Origin: WTFV01 sp965203525
GTDB lineage: Bacteria; Acidobacteriota; Vicinamibacteria; Vicinamibacterales; UBA8438
Length of the DNA: 64,000 bases
Direction of reading: 5' to 3'
Assembly: GCA_965203525.1 (NCBI GenBank)
Contig: OZ241898.1
Coordinates: 3,844,001-3,908,000 of the forward strand
The notes beneath the pieces were generated by a model. That model was given only the letters and a program-made list of their open reading frames with translations. It was not told the origin of the DNA and did no database searches. Positions 46,041-61,100 of this stretch are shown piece by piece (the first letter of the stretch is position 1; every line of letters begins with the position of its first letter). Position numbers and translations under genes: made by a program.

Positions 46041-46152
46041 CCGGGACCGCCCCTGTCCGCGAGATTCCCGGCCGCCATGAGATGCGTCGGCCGGGGATTG
46101 CCCCCGGGACCGCCCCTGTCCGCGAGGTTCCCGGCCGCCGTGAGATCCGTCG
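46041..46152 (+). repeat. 63-bp-offset direct repeat spanning the Calx-beta gene start
   Basis: A 49-bp segment occurs at 46041-46089 and 46104-46152 with three mismatches. The offset is 21 codons, so both copies read in the same frame ('PGTAPVREIPGRHEMRR' and 'PGTAPVREVPGRREIRR'). The predicted ATG at 46082 lies in copy 1; copy 2 has ATC there. Confidence 0.85.
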
Positions 46153-49100
46153 TTCCACGGGTTTCGTCCTCGGGCTGCTGACGGCCGCCTTGTCGGCGTT
46201 GGCGGCCGGCACGGCCGCGCAGACGCTGCCGACGCTCTCCATTTCGTCTCCGACCGTCACCGAGGGCCGCCGCGGAGAGACGGCCGCGATGACCTTCACG
46301 GTCTCGCTCAGCGCGGCGAGCGCCGAGACGGTGACGGTGGCCTACGCGACGGACGGCGCGAACGCGGGAACGGCGACGGCGGGGACCGACTACCGGCCGC
46401 TGGCGCCGGGGACGCTGACCTTCGCGGCGGGCGAGACGAGCAAGACGATCACGGTGACGGTCATCGGGGACGGGGGGGACGAGTTCCACGAAACGGTCCG
46501 CGTGACCCTGAGCAACCCGGCCAACGCGGTCCTTTCTTCAACGCGGGCGACGGGCACGGGCACCATCACCGACGACGACGGGCCGCCGACCGTGACGCTG
46601 TCGGTCGAGCCGCCGTCCATCTCCGAGAACGGCGGAACGGCCACGGTGTCGGTGACTCTCGACGACACCTGGACGAATCTGGTCCGGGTGCAGTTCAGCG
46701 ACGTGGCCGGCGCGTGGACGGTCGGCGCCACGACGATCGACGTGCCGCCGGGTTCGACGACCGGCAGCAGGACGGTGGCGCTCACCGCCGCGGACAACAC
46801 GCGCGACGAAGAGGACCGGGCGTTCACGGTCACCGCAACCGCGTGGGCGTACGTCTTCGCCTCCACGACCGCCCCGGCCCTGGTGCGGGGGGCGCCGCTC
46901 ACGATCGTCGACGACGACGACGCGCCGACGGTGACGCTGACCGCGGCCGACGGCTCCATCTCGGAGAACGGCGGCTCGACGACGATTTCCGCGACGCTGA
47001 GCCACGCTTCGAGCCGGCCGACGACCATCACCGTCGAGTCGCCGGCGGGGGCGTACTCCACGGGCGCGGACGCGACGATCACCATCCCCGCCGGCAGCAC
47101 CACGGGCGGGACGGACACGGTGACCATCACCGCGGTGAACAACACCCGGGACGAAGCCGACCGTCTCGTGACGGTGACCGGTTCGGCCTCCAACCCCCAC
47201 GGCGTCGGGGCGGTGACCGGCGCGCGCGTCACGATCACGGACGACGACGGGGCGCCGACGGTCACGCTCTCGCCGTCGCCCTCGACGATCTCCGAGGCGG
47301 GCGGGACCGCCTCGGTGTCGGCGACGCTGGCCTACGCCTGGGGGTACGACGTCACCGTGACCGTGGGCGCCGTCGCCGGGGCCTGGACCGTGGGGTCCGC
47401 GGCCACGATCACGATCCCCGCGGGTTCGACCACGAGCGCCGGCCGGGTGACGATCACCGCGGTGGACAACAGCCGGCACGAGGCGGCCCGCTCCGCGACC
47501 TTGACGGGGACGGCGATCTATCTGGAGCGGCTGTCGGGATCTCCTCTGCCGGCGAGCCGGAGCGCGTTCGTCTCCGGCGCCGCGCTGACGATCACCGACG
47601 ACGACCGGCCGGCGGTGACGCTGTCGCTTTCGCCGCCGTCCATCTCCGAGAGCGGCGCCTCGAATTCGGCCGCGGTCACCGCGAGCCTGGATCGGGCGTC
47701 CACCGCGGAGACCACCGTCACCGTGTCGGCGACCCCCGGAACGAACGCGGCGGCCGGGGACTTCACCCTGAGCAGCCGGCGGGTGCTGACGATCCCGGCG
47801 GGGAGCACGGCCGGCACCGGTACCGTGACGGTGACCGCGGTGGACAATGCGCGCGACGAGCCGGACAAGAGCGTCACGGTCTGGGCGACGGCGGCGAACC
47901 GCCTCGGCGTGACTCCGCCGCGCTCGATGAATCTGGCGATCACCGACGACGATCCGCAGCCGTCCCTGTCGATCTCCTCGCCGACGGTGCTCGAAGGCGA
48001 CAGCGGTTCGGCGTCCCTGCGCTACGCGGTGACGCTGAGCGCGGCGAGCGGCCGGCGGGTCACGGTGCGCTACGCGGACGCCGGGACGGGCACGGCGACC
48101 TCGGGAACGGACTACACAGCGCTCGCCCCGGGGACCCTGACCTTCGCGGCCGGCGAGACCGGCAAGACGATTTCCGTTTCCGTCACCGGCGACACCGGCG
48201 ACGAGCCGAACGAGACGGTCGTCGTGCGGCTGAGCGGCGCCTCGGGCGCGGCCGTCGCCACCGCGTCCGGAACCGGGACGATCACCGACGACGACGGCGC
48301 GCCGGCGTTCAACGTCGGGGCGGCCCGGGTGACCGAAGGCGACGGCGGTTCGGCGAACCTGGTCTTCCCGGTGACGCTGGCGCCGGTGAACGCCGCGCCG
48401 GTGACCGTGCGCTACGCGGACGCCGGGACGGGCACGGCGACTTCGGGAACGGACTACGCCGCGCTGGCCGCGGGCACGCTGACCATCGCGGCAGGGGTCG
48501 GGAGGGGGGCGATCACGGTGTCCGTCACCGGGGACACCACGGACGAGCCCGACGAAACGGTGGTGGTGACGCTCAGCAACGCGTCGGCGGGCGCCGCTAT
48601 CGGGATCGCGACCGCCACCGGCACGATCCGCGACGACGACGACGCGCCGGCGGTGAGGCTGGCCGCGGCCGACGCCCGGATCCGGGAGAACGGCGGCTCC
48701 ACCACGATCTCGGCCACCCTGAGCCACGCCTCGAGCCGGGCCACGACGATCACCGTCTCGGCCGTCGCGGGCGCCGTGACCGTCGGCTCCGACGCGACGA
48801 TCCGGATCCCCGCCGGGAGCACGTCGAACAGCGCGGACACGGTGACCGTCACCGGGGTCGGCAACACGACGGATGCGCCGGACCGGGTGGTGACCGTTCC
48901 CGGCGCCGCGTCGAACCCGCAGGGGGTCGGCGCGGTGACCGGCGCGCGCCTCACGATCACCGACGACGACGCCGCGCCCACGGTGACGCTGACCGCGGCG
49001 GCCGGGTCCATCCCGGAGAACGGCGGCGCGACGACCGTTGCGGCCACGCTGAGCCACGCCTCCAGCGCGGCCACCACGGTCACGGTGACGCCGCTGGCCG

Positions 49101-52100
49101 GCGTCTACACCGTGGGCTCGGACGCGGCGATCACGATCCCCGCCGGGGCGACCGCGAACGCGGCGGACACCGTGTCGATCGCCGCGGTGGACAACAGTCT
49201 GGACGAAGCGGACCGGGCGGTGACGGTCACCGGTTCGGCGGCGAACGCGCACGGGATCGGCACGGTGACCGGCGCGCGCCTCACGATCACCGACGACGAG
49301 GTCTCCCCGGTAGCGGGCTGCGGCGTGGCGGGAGTGCGCGTCCGGGTACACGTTGCGCCGACCGTCATCGGGGAAAACGGCGGCCGGGCGACGGTCACGA
49401 CGACCCTGCTCGACGCCGTGTCCCGGAACCTGTACGTCTATTTCACGATCTCCGGCGGGACGCTCGACACCGACTACACCTTGAGCGGGGCGGGCAGCGT
49501 CGGCTTCCGGCGGGTCTTTGCGCGGATCGTCACCTTCGCCGCGGGGTCGGCCGCCAACAGCGCGCAGTCCTTCACGCTCTCTCCGACGAACGACTCCGCG
49601 ACGGGCAACAAGACGCTGACCATATCGAGCACCTCCAGCACGACCGACGCCCGCGGCTTCACCCTGGATTGTTCCCTCCCGGCGCGGAGCGTCACCATCG
49701 TGGACGACGACAGCGCCCTCGTCGTGAGCCCGGTGAGCGGACAGGCGACGGAGGCGGGCGGGACCTCCACCTTCACGGTGAAGCTGGCGAGCCGTCCCTC
49801 GGCCCCGGTGACGATGACGGTGCGGAGCGGCGACGCGAGCGAGGGCACGGCAAGCCCCGACAGTCTGACCTTCACCGCCGCGACCTGGAACACGGCGCAG
49901 ATCGTGACGGTGACCGGGGTGGACGACCCGGTCCACGACGGAACGCGGAACTACTCGATCCGGCTGGGGGCGCCGAGCAGCACGGACCGGTCGTACAGCC
50001 GGCTGGCGCACCAGGACGTGCCGGTGAGCACGACCGACGACGAGTCCCGGCCGACGCTGACGCTCTCGCTCTCGCCCTCCTCGGTCTCGGAGAACGGCGG
50101 AGTCTCCACGGTGTCGGCTGCGCTCGGCCACGCCTCCGGCGCCGCGACGCGGATCACCGTCATTCCGCCCCCCGGGCGCGGCTACGCCGTGGGCGCGGAC
50201 GGTTCGATCACGATCCCGGCGGGGAGCACCACGAACGAGTCCGACACGGCGACGGTCGTCGCCGTGGACAACGCCGTCGACGCGGCCGACGTCGGGGTTC
50301 CGCTGGCCGTGCGCGTCGAAAACGCGCTCGAGGTGACGACCGCCCCGACGCCGGCCCTGCTCATCGAGAACGACGAAGCGGCGCCGGCGGTGACGCTCGC
50401 GGTCTCCCCGCGCGCCATTTCCGAAAACGGCGGCGTCGGCACGGTCACCGCGACCCTGAGCCACGCCTCCAGCGCGGCCACCACGATCACCGTGTCGCCG
50501 GTGGCCGGGGCGTACACGGTGGGGGCCGACGCCACCATCACGATTCCGGCGCTGAGCACCGCCGCCTCGGCGGACACGGTGACGATCACCGCGGTGGACA
50601 ACGCGGCGCACCAGGCGGACCGCACGGTGAACCTGTCCGCCGCGGCGGCGAACGACCACCGGATCGGCGCGGTCCGCGGGGCGGTGACGCTGACCGACGA
50701 CGACGGAGCGCCGACGGTGTGGCTGGCCGTTTCGCCGGCGGCGATCTCCGAGGCGCGGGGCAGGACCACCGTCTCGGCGACGCTGGCGAACGCCTGGACG
50801 TCGGACGTCACCGTCGTGGTGGACGCGCGCGAGGGCGCCTACGCCGCCGGCGAAAACTCCATCATCATCGCCGCGGGTTCGACGGCCAGCGCCGACCGGG
50901 TCACCCTGACCGCGCTCGACAATTCCCGGGACGAATCCGACCGGACCGTCACGGTGACCGGGCGGGCAAGTTACCGCGCCGGGGAGACGCGGACGACCAC
51001 CTTCGTGAACGGCGCCTCCCTGACGATCACGGACGACGACGAGCCGGGCGGCCTTCCGTACGTGTTCATCCGCGGGTCACGCACCAGCGAACTCCAGGCG
51101 GGAACCTCGGGCACGTTCCTGATTCCCTTCACGATCGGCCTGACCGCCGGCGCCGGCCCGGGCGGCGCGACCGTGGACTACGCGGTGAACACGAGCCGGA
51201 GTTCGGCGGCCGTGGGGTCGGACTATCGGGCCGGCGGGGATTTTTCCAGCGTCACCCGCGGCAGCGGGACGACCCTGGGCGGGACGCTGACCTTCCGCGA
51301 GGGGGAGACGAGCAGGACCGTCAATCTGACCGGGCTCGCCGACCGGACGAGCGAGGGAGTCGAGAACGTCGTCGTGGAAATCGGCAACCCGGCGGGCGCC
51401 CGGGTGGCGGAGGGGCGCGCGAGCGCCAGGGCCACGATCTCGGACGGCGCCCTGCCCGCGCTCATCGCAATCGATCTTGCCGCGGTGACGGAAGGCGACA
51501 GCGGACAGACCACGCTGCGGTATCGAATCGCCAACGCCGGCTCCTTGGTGAACCCGGCGCCGACCGTCCGCTACTCCGACGCCGGCGCCGGCACGGCCAC
51601 CGTGGGAACCGACTACTCGGCCGTCACTCCGGGAACGCTCACCTTTTCCCGGCTCGTCCAGTACGTGAACGTCACGGTGCTCGGCGACACGCTCGACGAG
51701 AACGACGAGACGATCCTCCTGCAGTTGAGCGACCCGACGAACGCCACGTTCCCCGACGGCGCGATCACGATTTCCGGCACCGGCACGATCCGCGACGACG
51801 ATCCGCTGCCGAGGCTCTCGGTGGACTCGCCGAGCGTGACCGAGGGCGACAGCGGCCGTTCCAGCAACCTGACCTTCACCGTGACACTGAGCCCGGCGAG
51901 CGGGCGCAGGGTGACGACGAGCTACCGGGACGTCGCGGGGACGGCGAACCAAAGCGACTACGAGGAGGTCCGCGGAACCCTGACCTTCGAGCCGGGTGAA
52001 ACCAGCAAGACGGTCTCCGTGCCGATCAAGGGAGACACGACGGACGAACCGGACGAGACGTTGTCCCTGCTGCTGTCGGCGCACGCGGGCGCCACCTCCA

Positions 52101-55100
52101 CCGAGTCGTCACGAACCGGAACCGGGACGATCACGGACGACGACGGCGAGCCCTCGCTGTCGATCGGGGATGCCAGCGTCACGGAAGGGGACAGCGGTTC
52201 GGCGGACCTGACCTTCACCGTGACCCTGGACGCGGCCAGCGGGAAGGAGATCACCGTCGCGTACGCGGAGGGGACGGGCGGCACGGCGACGTCGGGCACC
52301 GACTACACGGCGCTGTCTTCGGGGACGCTGACCTTCGCGGCGGGCGAGACGAGCAAGACGGTGACGGTGTCGGTGACCGGGGACACGACCGACGAGCCGG
52401 ACGAGACGGTGGTGGTGGCCCTGAGCAGCCCCACGAACGCGACGGTGTCGGCCACGGCGGGCAGCGGGACGGGAACGATCACCGACGACGACGACGAGCC
52501 TTCGCTCTCGATCGACGCGCCGAGCGTCACGGAAGGGGACAGTGGTTCGGCGGACCTGACCTTCACCGTGACCCTGGACGCGGCCAGCGGGAAGGAGATC
52601 ACCGTCGCGTACGCGGAGGGGACGGGCGGCACGGCGACGTCGGGCACCGACTACACGGCGCTGAGCGGCGGGACGCTGACGTTCGCGGCGGGAGAGACGA
52701 GCAAGACGGTGACGGTGACGGTGACCGGGGACACGACCGACGAGCCGAACGAGACCGTGGTGGTGGCCCTGAGCAGCCCCACCAACGCGACGGTGTCGAG
52801 CACGGCGGGCACGGGGACGGGGACGATCACCGACGACGACGACGCCCCGACGGTGACCCTGGCGCTGTCCCGGACCTCGATCGCGGAGAGCGGCGCGACC
52901 AACTCGGCGACGGTGACCGCGAGCCTGGACCGGGCGTCGTCCGAGGACACGACGGTGACGGTGGCGGCGGCGGCAGGGGCGGCCACGGCGGCGACGGACT
53001 TCACGCTGAGCGCCAGCCCGACGCTGACGATCGCGGCCGGCAGCACGAGCAGCAGCGGAACCGTGACGGTGACGGCGGTGGACAACACGCGGGACGAGGC
53101 GGACAAGAGCGTGACCGTGTCGGGTACGGCGACCAACAGCCAGGGAATCACGCAGCCGTCGTCGGTGACGCTGACGATCACCGACGACGACGACGCGCCG
53201 ACGCTGTCGATCGACGCGCCGAGCGTGACGGAGGGGAACAGCGGCTCGGCGAACCTGACGTTCACGGTGAGTCTGAATCCGGCCAGCGGCAAGCAGGTGA
53301 CGGTGGCGTATGCGGAAGGGACGGGCGGCACGGCGACGTCGGGTACCGACTACACGGCGCTGAGCGGCGGGACGCTGACCTTCGCGGCGGGAGACACGAG
53401 CAAGACGGTCACGGTGTCGGTGCAGGGGGACACGACTGACGAGCCGGACGAGACGGTGGTGGTGGCCCTGAGCAGCCCCACGAACGCGACGGTATCGAGC
53501 ACGGCGGGCACCGGGACGGGGACGATCACCGACGACGACGACGCGCCGACGGTGACCCTGGCGCTGTCCCTGACCTCGATCGCGGAGAGCGGCGCGACCA
53601 ACTCGGCGACGGTGACGGCGAGTCTGGACCGGGCGTCGTCCGAGGACACGACGGTGACGGTGGCGGCGGCGGCAGGGGCGGCCACGGCGGCGACGGACTT
53701 CACGCTGAGCGCCAGCCCGACGCTGACCCTCGCGGCCGGCAGCACGAGCAGCAGCGGAACCGTGACGGTCACGGCGGTAGACAACAGCCGGGACGACCCG
53801 GACAAGAGCGTGACGGTGTCGGGTACGGCGACCAACAGCCAGGGGATCACGCAGCCATCGGCGGTGACGCTGACGATCACCGACGACGACGACGCGCCGA
53901 CGCTGTCGATCGACTCGCCGAGCGTGACGGAAGGAAACAGCGGCTCGGCGAACCTGACGTTCACGGTGAGTCTGAGTCCGGCCAGCGGCAAGCAGGTGAC
54001 GGTGGCGTATGCGGAAGGTACGGGCGGCACGGCGACGGCGGGTGCCGACTACACGGCGCTGAGCGGCGGGACGCTGACGTTCGCGGCGGGGGACACGAGC
54101 AAGACGGTCACGGTGACGGTGCGCGGAGACACGACCGACGAGCCGAACGAGACGGTGGTGGTGGCCCTGAGCAGCCCGACCAACGCGACGGTGTCGGCCA
54201 CGGCGGGCAGCGGCGCCGGGACGATCACCGACGACGACGACGCGCCGACGGTGACCCTGGCGCTGTCCCGAAGTTCGATCGCGGAAAGCGGTGCGACCAA
54301 CTCGGCGACCGTGACGGCGAGCCTGGACCGGGCGTCGTCCGAGGACACCACCATCACGGTGGTGGCGGCGGCGGGGGCGGCCACGGCGAACGGCGACTTC
54401 AGCCTGAGCGCCAGCCCGACGCTGACCATCGCGGCCGGCAGCACGAGCAGCACGGGGACGGTGACGATCACGGCGGTGGACAACAGCCGGGACGACCCGG
54501 ACAAGAGCGTGACGGTGTCGGGTACGGCGACCAACAGCCAGGGGATCACGCAGCCTTCGTCGGTGACGCTGACGATCACCGACGACGACGGGGCGCCGAC
54601 GCTGTCGATCGACTCGCCGAGCGTGACGGAGGGAAACAGCGGCTCGGCGAACCTGACGTTCACGGTGAGTCTGAATCCGGCCAGCGGCAAGCAGGTGACG
54701 GTGGCGTATGCGGAAGGGACGGGCGGCACGGCGACGTCAGGCACGGACTACACGGCGCTGAGCGGCGGGATGCTGACGTTCGCGGCGGGAGACACGAGCA
54801 AGACGGTGACGGTGACGGTGCGCGGGGACACGACCGACGAGCCGAACGAGACGGTGGTGGTGGCCCTGAGCAGCCCGACCAACGCGACGGTGTCGAGCAC
54901 CGCCGGCACCGGGACGGGGACGATCACCGACGACGACGATGCGCCGACGGTGACCCTGGCGTTGTCGCGGAGTTCGATCGCGGAAAGCGGCGCGACCAAC
55001 TCGGCGACCGTGACCGCGAGCCTGGACCGGGCGTCGTCCGCGGCGACGACCATCACGGTGGCGGCAGCAGCGGGGGCGGCCACGGCGGAGACGGACTTCG

Positions 55101-58100
55101 CGCTGAGCCGCAACACGACGCTCACCATCGCGGCGGGGAGCACGAGCAGCAGCGGAACCGTGACGGTCACGGCGGTGGACAACACGCGGGACGAAGCCAA
55201 CAAGAGCGTGACCGTGTCCGGTTCGGCGACCAACAGCCAGGGGATCACGCAGCCGGCGGCGGTGACGCTGACCATCACCGACGACGACGCGGCGCCGACG
55301 GTGACGCTGGCGCTGTCGCGGAGTTCGATCGCGGAGAGCGGTGCGACCAACTCGGCGACGGTGACCGCGAGCCTGGACCGGCCTTCGTCGGCGGCGACGA
55401 CCATCACGGTTTCCGCGGCGCCGGGCGCGAACGCGGCGGCGGGCGACTTCTCGCTGAGCAGCAACACGACGCTCACCATTGCAGCCGGGAGCACGAGCAG
55501 CACGGGGTCGGTGACGGTGACGGCGGTGGACAACTCCACCGACGAGGCGGACAAGAGCGTGACCGTGTCCGGTTCGGCGACCAACTCGCAGGGGATCGCG
55601 CAGCCTTCGGCGGTGACGCTGACGATCACCGACGACGATGCGGCGCCGACGGTGACGCTGTCTCTGTCGCGGAGTTCGATCGCGGAGAGCGGCGCGACCA
55701 ACTCGGCGACGGTGACCGCGAGCCTGGACCGGGCGTCGTCCGCGTCGACGACGGTGACGGTTTCCGCGGCGGCGGGGACGAACACGGCGAACGGCGACTT
55801 CAGTCTGAGCAGCAACACGACGCTCACCATCGCGGCGGGGGCGACGAGCAGCAGCGGGACGGTCACCGTCACGGCGGTGGACAACTCCACCGACGAGGCG
55901 GACAAGAGCGTGACCGTGTCCGGCTCGGCGACCAACTCGCAGGGAATCACGCAGCCGTCGTCGGTGACGCTGACGATCACCGACGACGACGGCGCGCCGA
56001 CGCTGTCGATCGATTCGCCGAGCGTGACGGAGGGGAACAGCGGTTCGGCGAACCTGACGTTCACGGTGAGTCTGAGTCCGGCCAGCGGCAAGCGGGTGAC
56101 GGTGGCGTACGCGGAAGGTACGGGCGGCACGGCGACATCGGGTACGGACTACACGGCGCTGAGCGGCGGGACGCTGACGTTCGCGGCGGGAGACACGAGC
56201 AGGACGGTGACGGTCTCGGTGCGGGGGGACACGACCGACGAGCCGAACGAGACGGTGGTGGTGGCCCTGAGCAGCCCCACGAACGCAACCGTGTCGGCCA
56301 CGGCCGGCACCGGGACGGGGACGATCACCGACGACGACGCGGCGCCGACGGTGACCCTGGCGTTGTCGCGGAGTTCGATCGCGGAGAGCGGTGCGACCAA
56401 CTCGACGACGGTGACGGCCAGCCTGGATCGGGCGTCAAGCCAGCAGACGACGGTGACGGTTTCCGCGGCGCCGGGCGCGAACGCGGCGGCGGGCGACTTC
56501 TCGCTGAGCAGCAATACGACGCTCACCATTGCAGCCGGGAGCACGAGCAGCACGGGTTCGGTGACGGTGACGGCGGTGGACAACTCCACCGACGAGGCGG
56601 ACAAGAGCGTGACCGTGTCCGGTTCGGCGACCAACTCGCAGGGGATCACGCAGCCGGCGGCGGTGACGCTGACGATCACCGACGACGATGCGACGCCGAC
56701 GGTGACCCTGGCGCTGTCGCGGAGTTCGATCGCGGAGAGCGGCGCGACCAACTCGGCGACCGTGACCGCGAGCCTGGACCGGGCGTCCAGCCAGCAGACG
56801 ACGGTGACGGTTTCCGCGGCGGCGGGGGCGAACACGGCGAACGGCGACTTCAGGCTGAGCAGCAACAAGACGCTGACCATCGCGGCGGGGGCGACGAGCA
56901 GCAGCGGGACGGTGACGGTGACGGCGGTGGACAACACGCGGGACGAGGCGGACAAGAGCGTGACCGTGTCCGGCTCGGCGACCAACTCGCAGGGAATCAC
57001 GCAGCCTTCGTCGGTGACGCTGACGATCACCGACGACGACGGGGCGCCGACGCTGTCGATCGACTCGCCGAGCGTGACGGAAGGAAACAGCGGGTCGGCG
57101 AACCTGACCTTCACGGTGAGTCTGAGTCCGGCCAGCGGCAAGCAGGTGACGGTGGCGTATGCGGAAGGGACGGGTGGCACGGCGACGTCGGGAACGGACT
57201 ACACGGCGCTGTCTGCAGGAATGCTGACGTTCGCGGCGGGAGACACGAGCAAGACGGTGACGGTGACGGTGCGGGGGGACACGACCGACGAGCCGAACGA
57301 GACGGTGGTGGTGGCCCTGAGCAGCCCCACCAACGCGACGGTGTCGGCCACGGCGGGCACCGGGACGGGGACGATCACCGACGACGACGACGCGCCGACG
57401 GTGACGCTGGCGCTGTCGCGGAGTTCGATAGCGGAGAGCGGCGCGACCAACTCTGCGACCGTGACGGCGAGCCTGGACCGGGCGTCGAGCCAGCAGACGA
57501 CGGTGACGGTTTCCGCGGCGGCGGGGGCGAACACGGCGAACGGCGACTTCAGCCTGAGCAGCAACGCGACGCTCACCATCGCGGCCGGCAGCACGAGCAG
57601 CAGCGGAACCGTGACGGTGACGGCGGTGGACAACACGCGGGACGAGGCGGACAAGAGCGTGACGGTGTCGGGTTCGGCGACGAACTCGCAGGGAATCACG
57701 CAGCCGTCGTCGGTGACGCTGACGATCTCCGACGATGACGGGGCGCCGACGCTGTCGATCGACTCGCCGAGCGTGACGGAAGGAAACAGCGGGTCGGCGA
57801 ACCTGACCTTCACGGTGAGTCTGAGTCCGGCCAGCGGCCGGCAGGTGACGGTGAACTACGCGGAAGAGACGGGCGGCACGGCGACGTCGGGTACGGACTA
57901 CACGGCGCTGAGCAGCGGGATGCTGACGTTCGCGGCAGGAGACACGAGCAAGACGGTCACGGTGTCGGTGCGGGGGGACACGACCGACGAACCGAACGAG
58001 ACGGTGGTGGTGGCCCTGAGCGGGGCGGCGAACGCGACGGTGTCGGCCACGGCGGGCAGCGGGACGGGAACGATCACCGACGACGATGCGACGCCGACGG

Positions 58101-61100
58101 TGACCCTGGCGCTGTCCCGGAGTTCGATCGCGGAAAGCGGCGCGACCAACTCGACGACCGTGACGGCCAGCCTGGACCGGGCGTCGAGCCAGCAGACGAC
58201 GGTGACGGTTTCCGCGGCGGCGGGGGCGAACACGGCGAACGGCGACTTCAGCCTGAGCAGCAACACGACGCTCACCATCGCGGCCGGCAGCACGAGCAGC
58301 AGCGGAACCGTGACGGTGACGGCGGTGGACAACACGCGGGACGAGGCGGACAAGAGCGTGACGGTGTCGGGTTCGGCGACGAACTCGCAGGGAATCACGC
58401 AACCGTCGTCGGTGACGCTGACGATCACGGACGACGACGACGCGCCGACGCTGTCGATCGATTCGCCGAGCGTGACGGAAGGAAACAGCGGCTCGGCGAA
58501 CCTGACGTTCACGGTGACGCTGAGTCCGGCCAGCGGCCGGCAGGTGACGGTGAACTACGCGGAGGGGGCGGGCGGCACGGCGACGTCGGGAACGGACTAC
58601 ACGGCGCTGAGCAGCGGGATGCTGACGATCGCGGCAGGGGACACGAGCAAGACGGTCACGGTGACGGTGCGGGGGGACACGACCGACGAGCCGAACGAGA
58701 CGGTGGTGGTGGCCCTGAGCGGGGCGACGAACGCAACGGTGTCAAGCACCGCCGGCACCGGGACGGGGACGATCAACGACGACGATGCGACGCCGAAGGT
58801 GACGCTGGCGCTGTCGCGGAGTTCGATCGCGGAGAGCGGCGCGACCAACTCGGCGACGGTGACCGCGAGCCTGGATCGGCCTTCGTCCGCGTCGACGACC
58901 ATCACGGTGTCCGCGGCGCCGGGCGCGAACACGGCGGCGGGCGACTTCCGGCTGAGCAGCAACACGACGCTCACCATCGCGGCAGGCAGCACGAGCAGCA
59001 GCGGGACGGTCACGGTCACCGCCGTGGACAACACGCGGGACCAGGCCGACAAGAGCGTGACCGTGTCCGGTTCGGCGACCAACTCGCAGGGAATCACGCA
59101 GCCGTCGTCGGTGACGCTGACGATCACCGACGACGACGGCGCGCCGACGCTGTCGATCGACTCGCCGAGCGTGACGGAGGGGAACAGCGGCTCGGCGAAC
59201 CTGACGTTCACGGTGACACTGAGTCCGGCCAGCGGGCGGCAGGTGACGGTGAACTACGCGGAGGGTACGGGTGGCACGGCGACGGCGGGCACCGATTACA
59301 CGGCGCTGAGCGGCGGGATGCTGACGTTCGCGGCGGGGGACACGAGCAAGACGGTGACGGTGACGGTGCGGGGGGACACGACCGACGAGCCGAACGAGAC
59401 GGTGGTGGTGGCTCTGAGCGGGGCGACGAACGCGACGGTGTCAAGCACGGCCGGCACCGGGACAGGGACGATCAACGACGACGATGCGACGCCGACGGTG
59501 ACGCTGTCTCTGTCGCGGAGTTCGATCGCGGAGAGCGGCGCGACCAACTCGGCGACGGTGACCGCGAGCCTGGACCGGGCATCGTCCGCCTCGACGACGG
59601 TGACGGTTGCAGCGGCGCCGGGCGCGAACACGGCGGCGGGCGACTTCAGCCTGAGCAGCAACAAGACGCTCACCATCGCGGCGGGCAGCACGAGCAGCAG
59701 CGGAACGGTCACGGTCACCGCCGTGGACAACACGCGGGACCAGACCGACAAGAGCGTGACCGTGTCCGGTTCGGCGACCAACAGCCAGGGAATCACGCAG
59801 CCTTCGTCGGTGACGCTGACGATCACGGACGACGACGCAACGCCGACGCTGTCGATCGACTCGCCGAGCGTGACAGAAGGAAACAGCGGCTCGGCGAACC
59901 TGACGTTCACGGTGAGTCTGAGTCCGGCCAGCGGCCGGCAGGTGACCGTGAACTACGCGGAGGGTACGGGCGGCACGGCGACGTCGGGAACGGATTACAC
60001 GGCGCTGAGCAGCGGGATGCTGACGTTCGCGGCAGGAGACACGAGCAAGACGGTCACGGTGTCGGTGCGGGGGGACACGACCGACGAACCGAACGAGACG
60101 GTGGTGGTGGCTCTGAGCAGCCCGACCAACGCGACGGTGTCGGCCACGGCAGGCCGCGGGACGGGAACGATCACCGACGACGATGCGACGCCGACGGTGA
60201 CCCTGTCGCTGTCGCGGACTTCGATCGCGGAGAGTGGCGCGACCAACTCGGCAACGGTGACGGCGAGCCTGGATCGGCCTTCGTCGGCGTCGACGACCAT
60301 CACGGTGTCGGCAGCGCCGGGGGCGAACACGGCGGCGGGCGACTTCAGCCTGAGCAGCAACAAGACGCTCACCATCGCGGCGGGCAGCACGAGCAGCAGC
60401 GGGACGGTCACGGTCACCGCCGTGGACAACACGCGGGACCAGGTCGACAAGAGCGTGACCGTGTCCGGTTCGGCGACGAATTCGCAGGGAATCACGCAAC
60501 CGTCGTCGGTGACGCTGACGATCACCGACGACGACGCGACGCCGACGCTGTCGATCGACTCGCCCAGCGTGACGGAGGGGAACAGCGGCTCGGCGAACCT
60601 GACGTTCACGGTGAGTCTGAGTCCGGCCAGCGGGCGGCAGGTGACGGTGAACTACGCGGAGGGAACGGGCGGCACGGCGACGTCGGGAACGGACTACACG
60701 GCGCTGAGCAGCGGGATGCTGACGTTCGCGGCAGGAGACACGAGCAAGACGGTGACGGTGACGGTGCGGGGGGACACGACCGACGAGCCGAACGAGACGG
60801 TGGTGGTGGCTCTGAGCAGCCCTACGAACGCGACGGTGTCGGCCACGGCGGGCACCGGGACGGGGACGATCACCGACGACGACGCGGCGCCGACGGTGAC
60901 CCTGTCGCTGTCGCGGACCTCGATCACGGAAAGCGGCGCGACCAACTCGGCGACGGTGACCGCGAGCTTGGACCGGCCTTCGTCCGCCTCGACGACGGTG
61001 ACGGTTTCCGCGGCACCGGGAGCGGACACGGCGGCAGGCGACTTCAGCCTGAGTTCGAACACGACGCTGACGATCGCGGCCGGCGCAACGAGCAGCACGG

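Noticed and set aside
45720..46181. A 153-codon ORF across the poly-C tract with a proline run
   Set aside because: Composition and repeats suggest chance; it is not in the frame of the giant gene and has no recognisable domain or ribosome-binding site.
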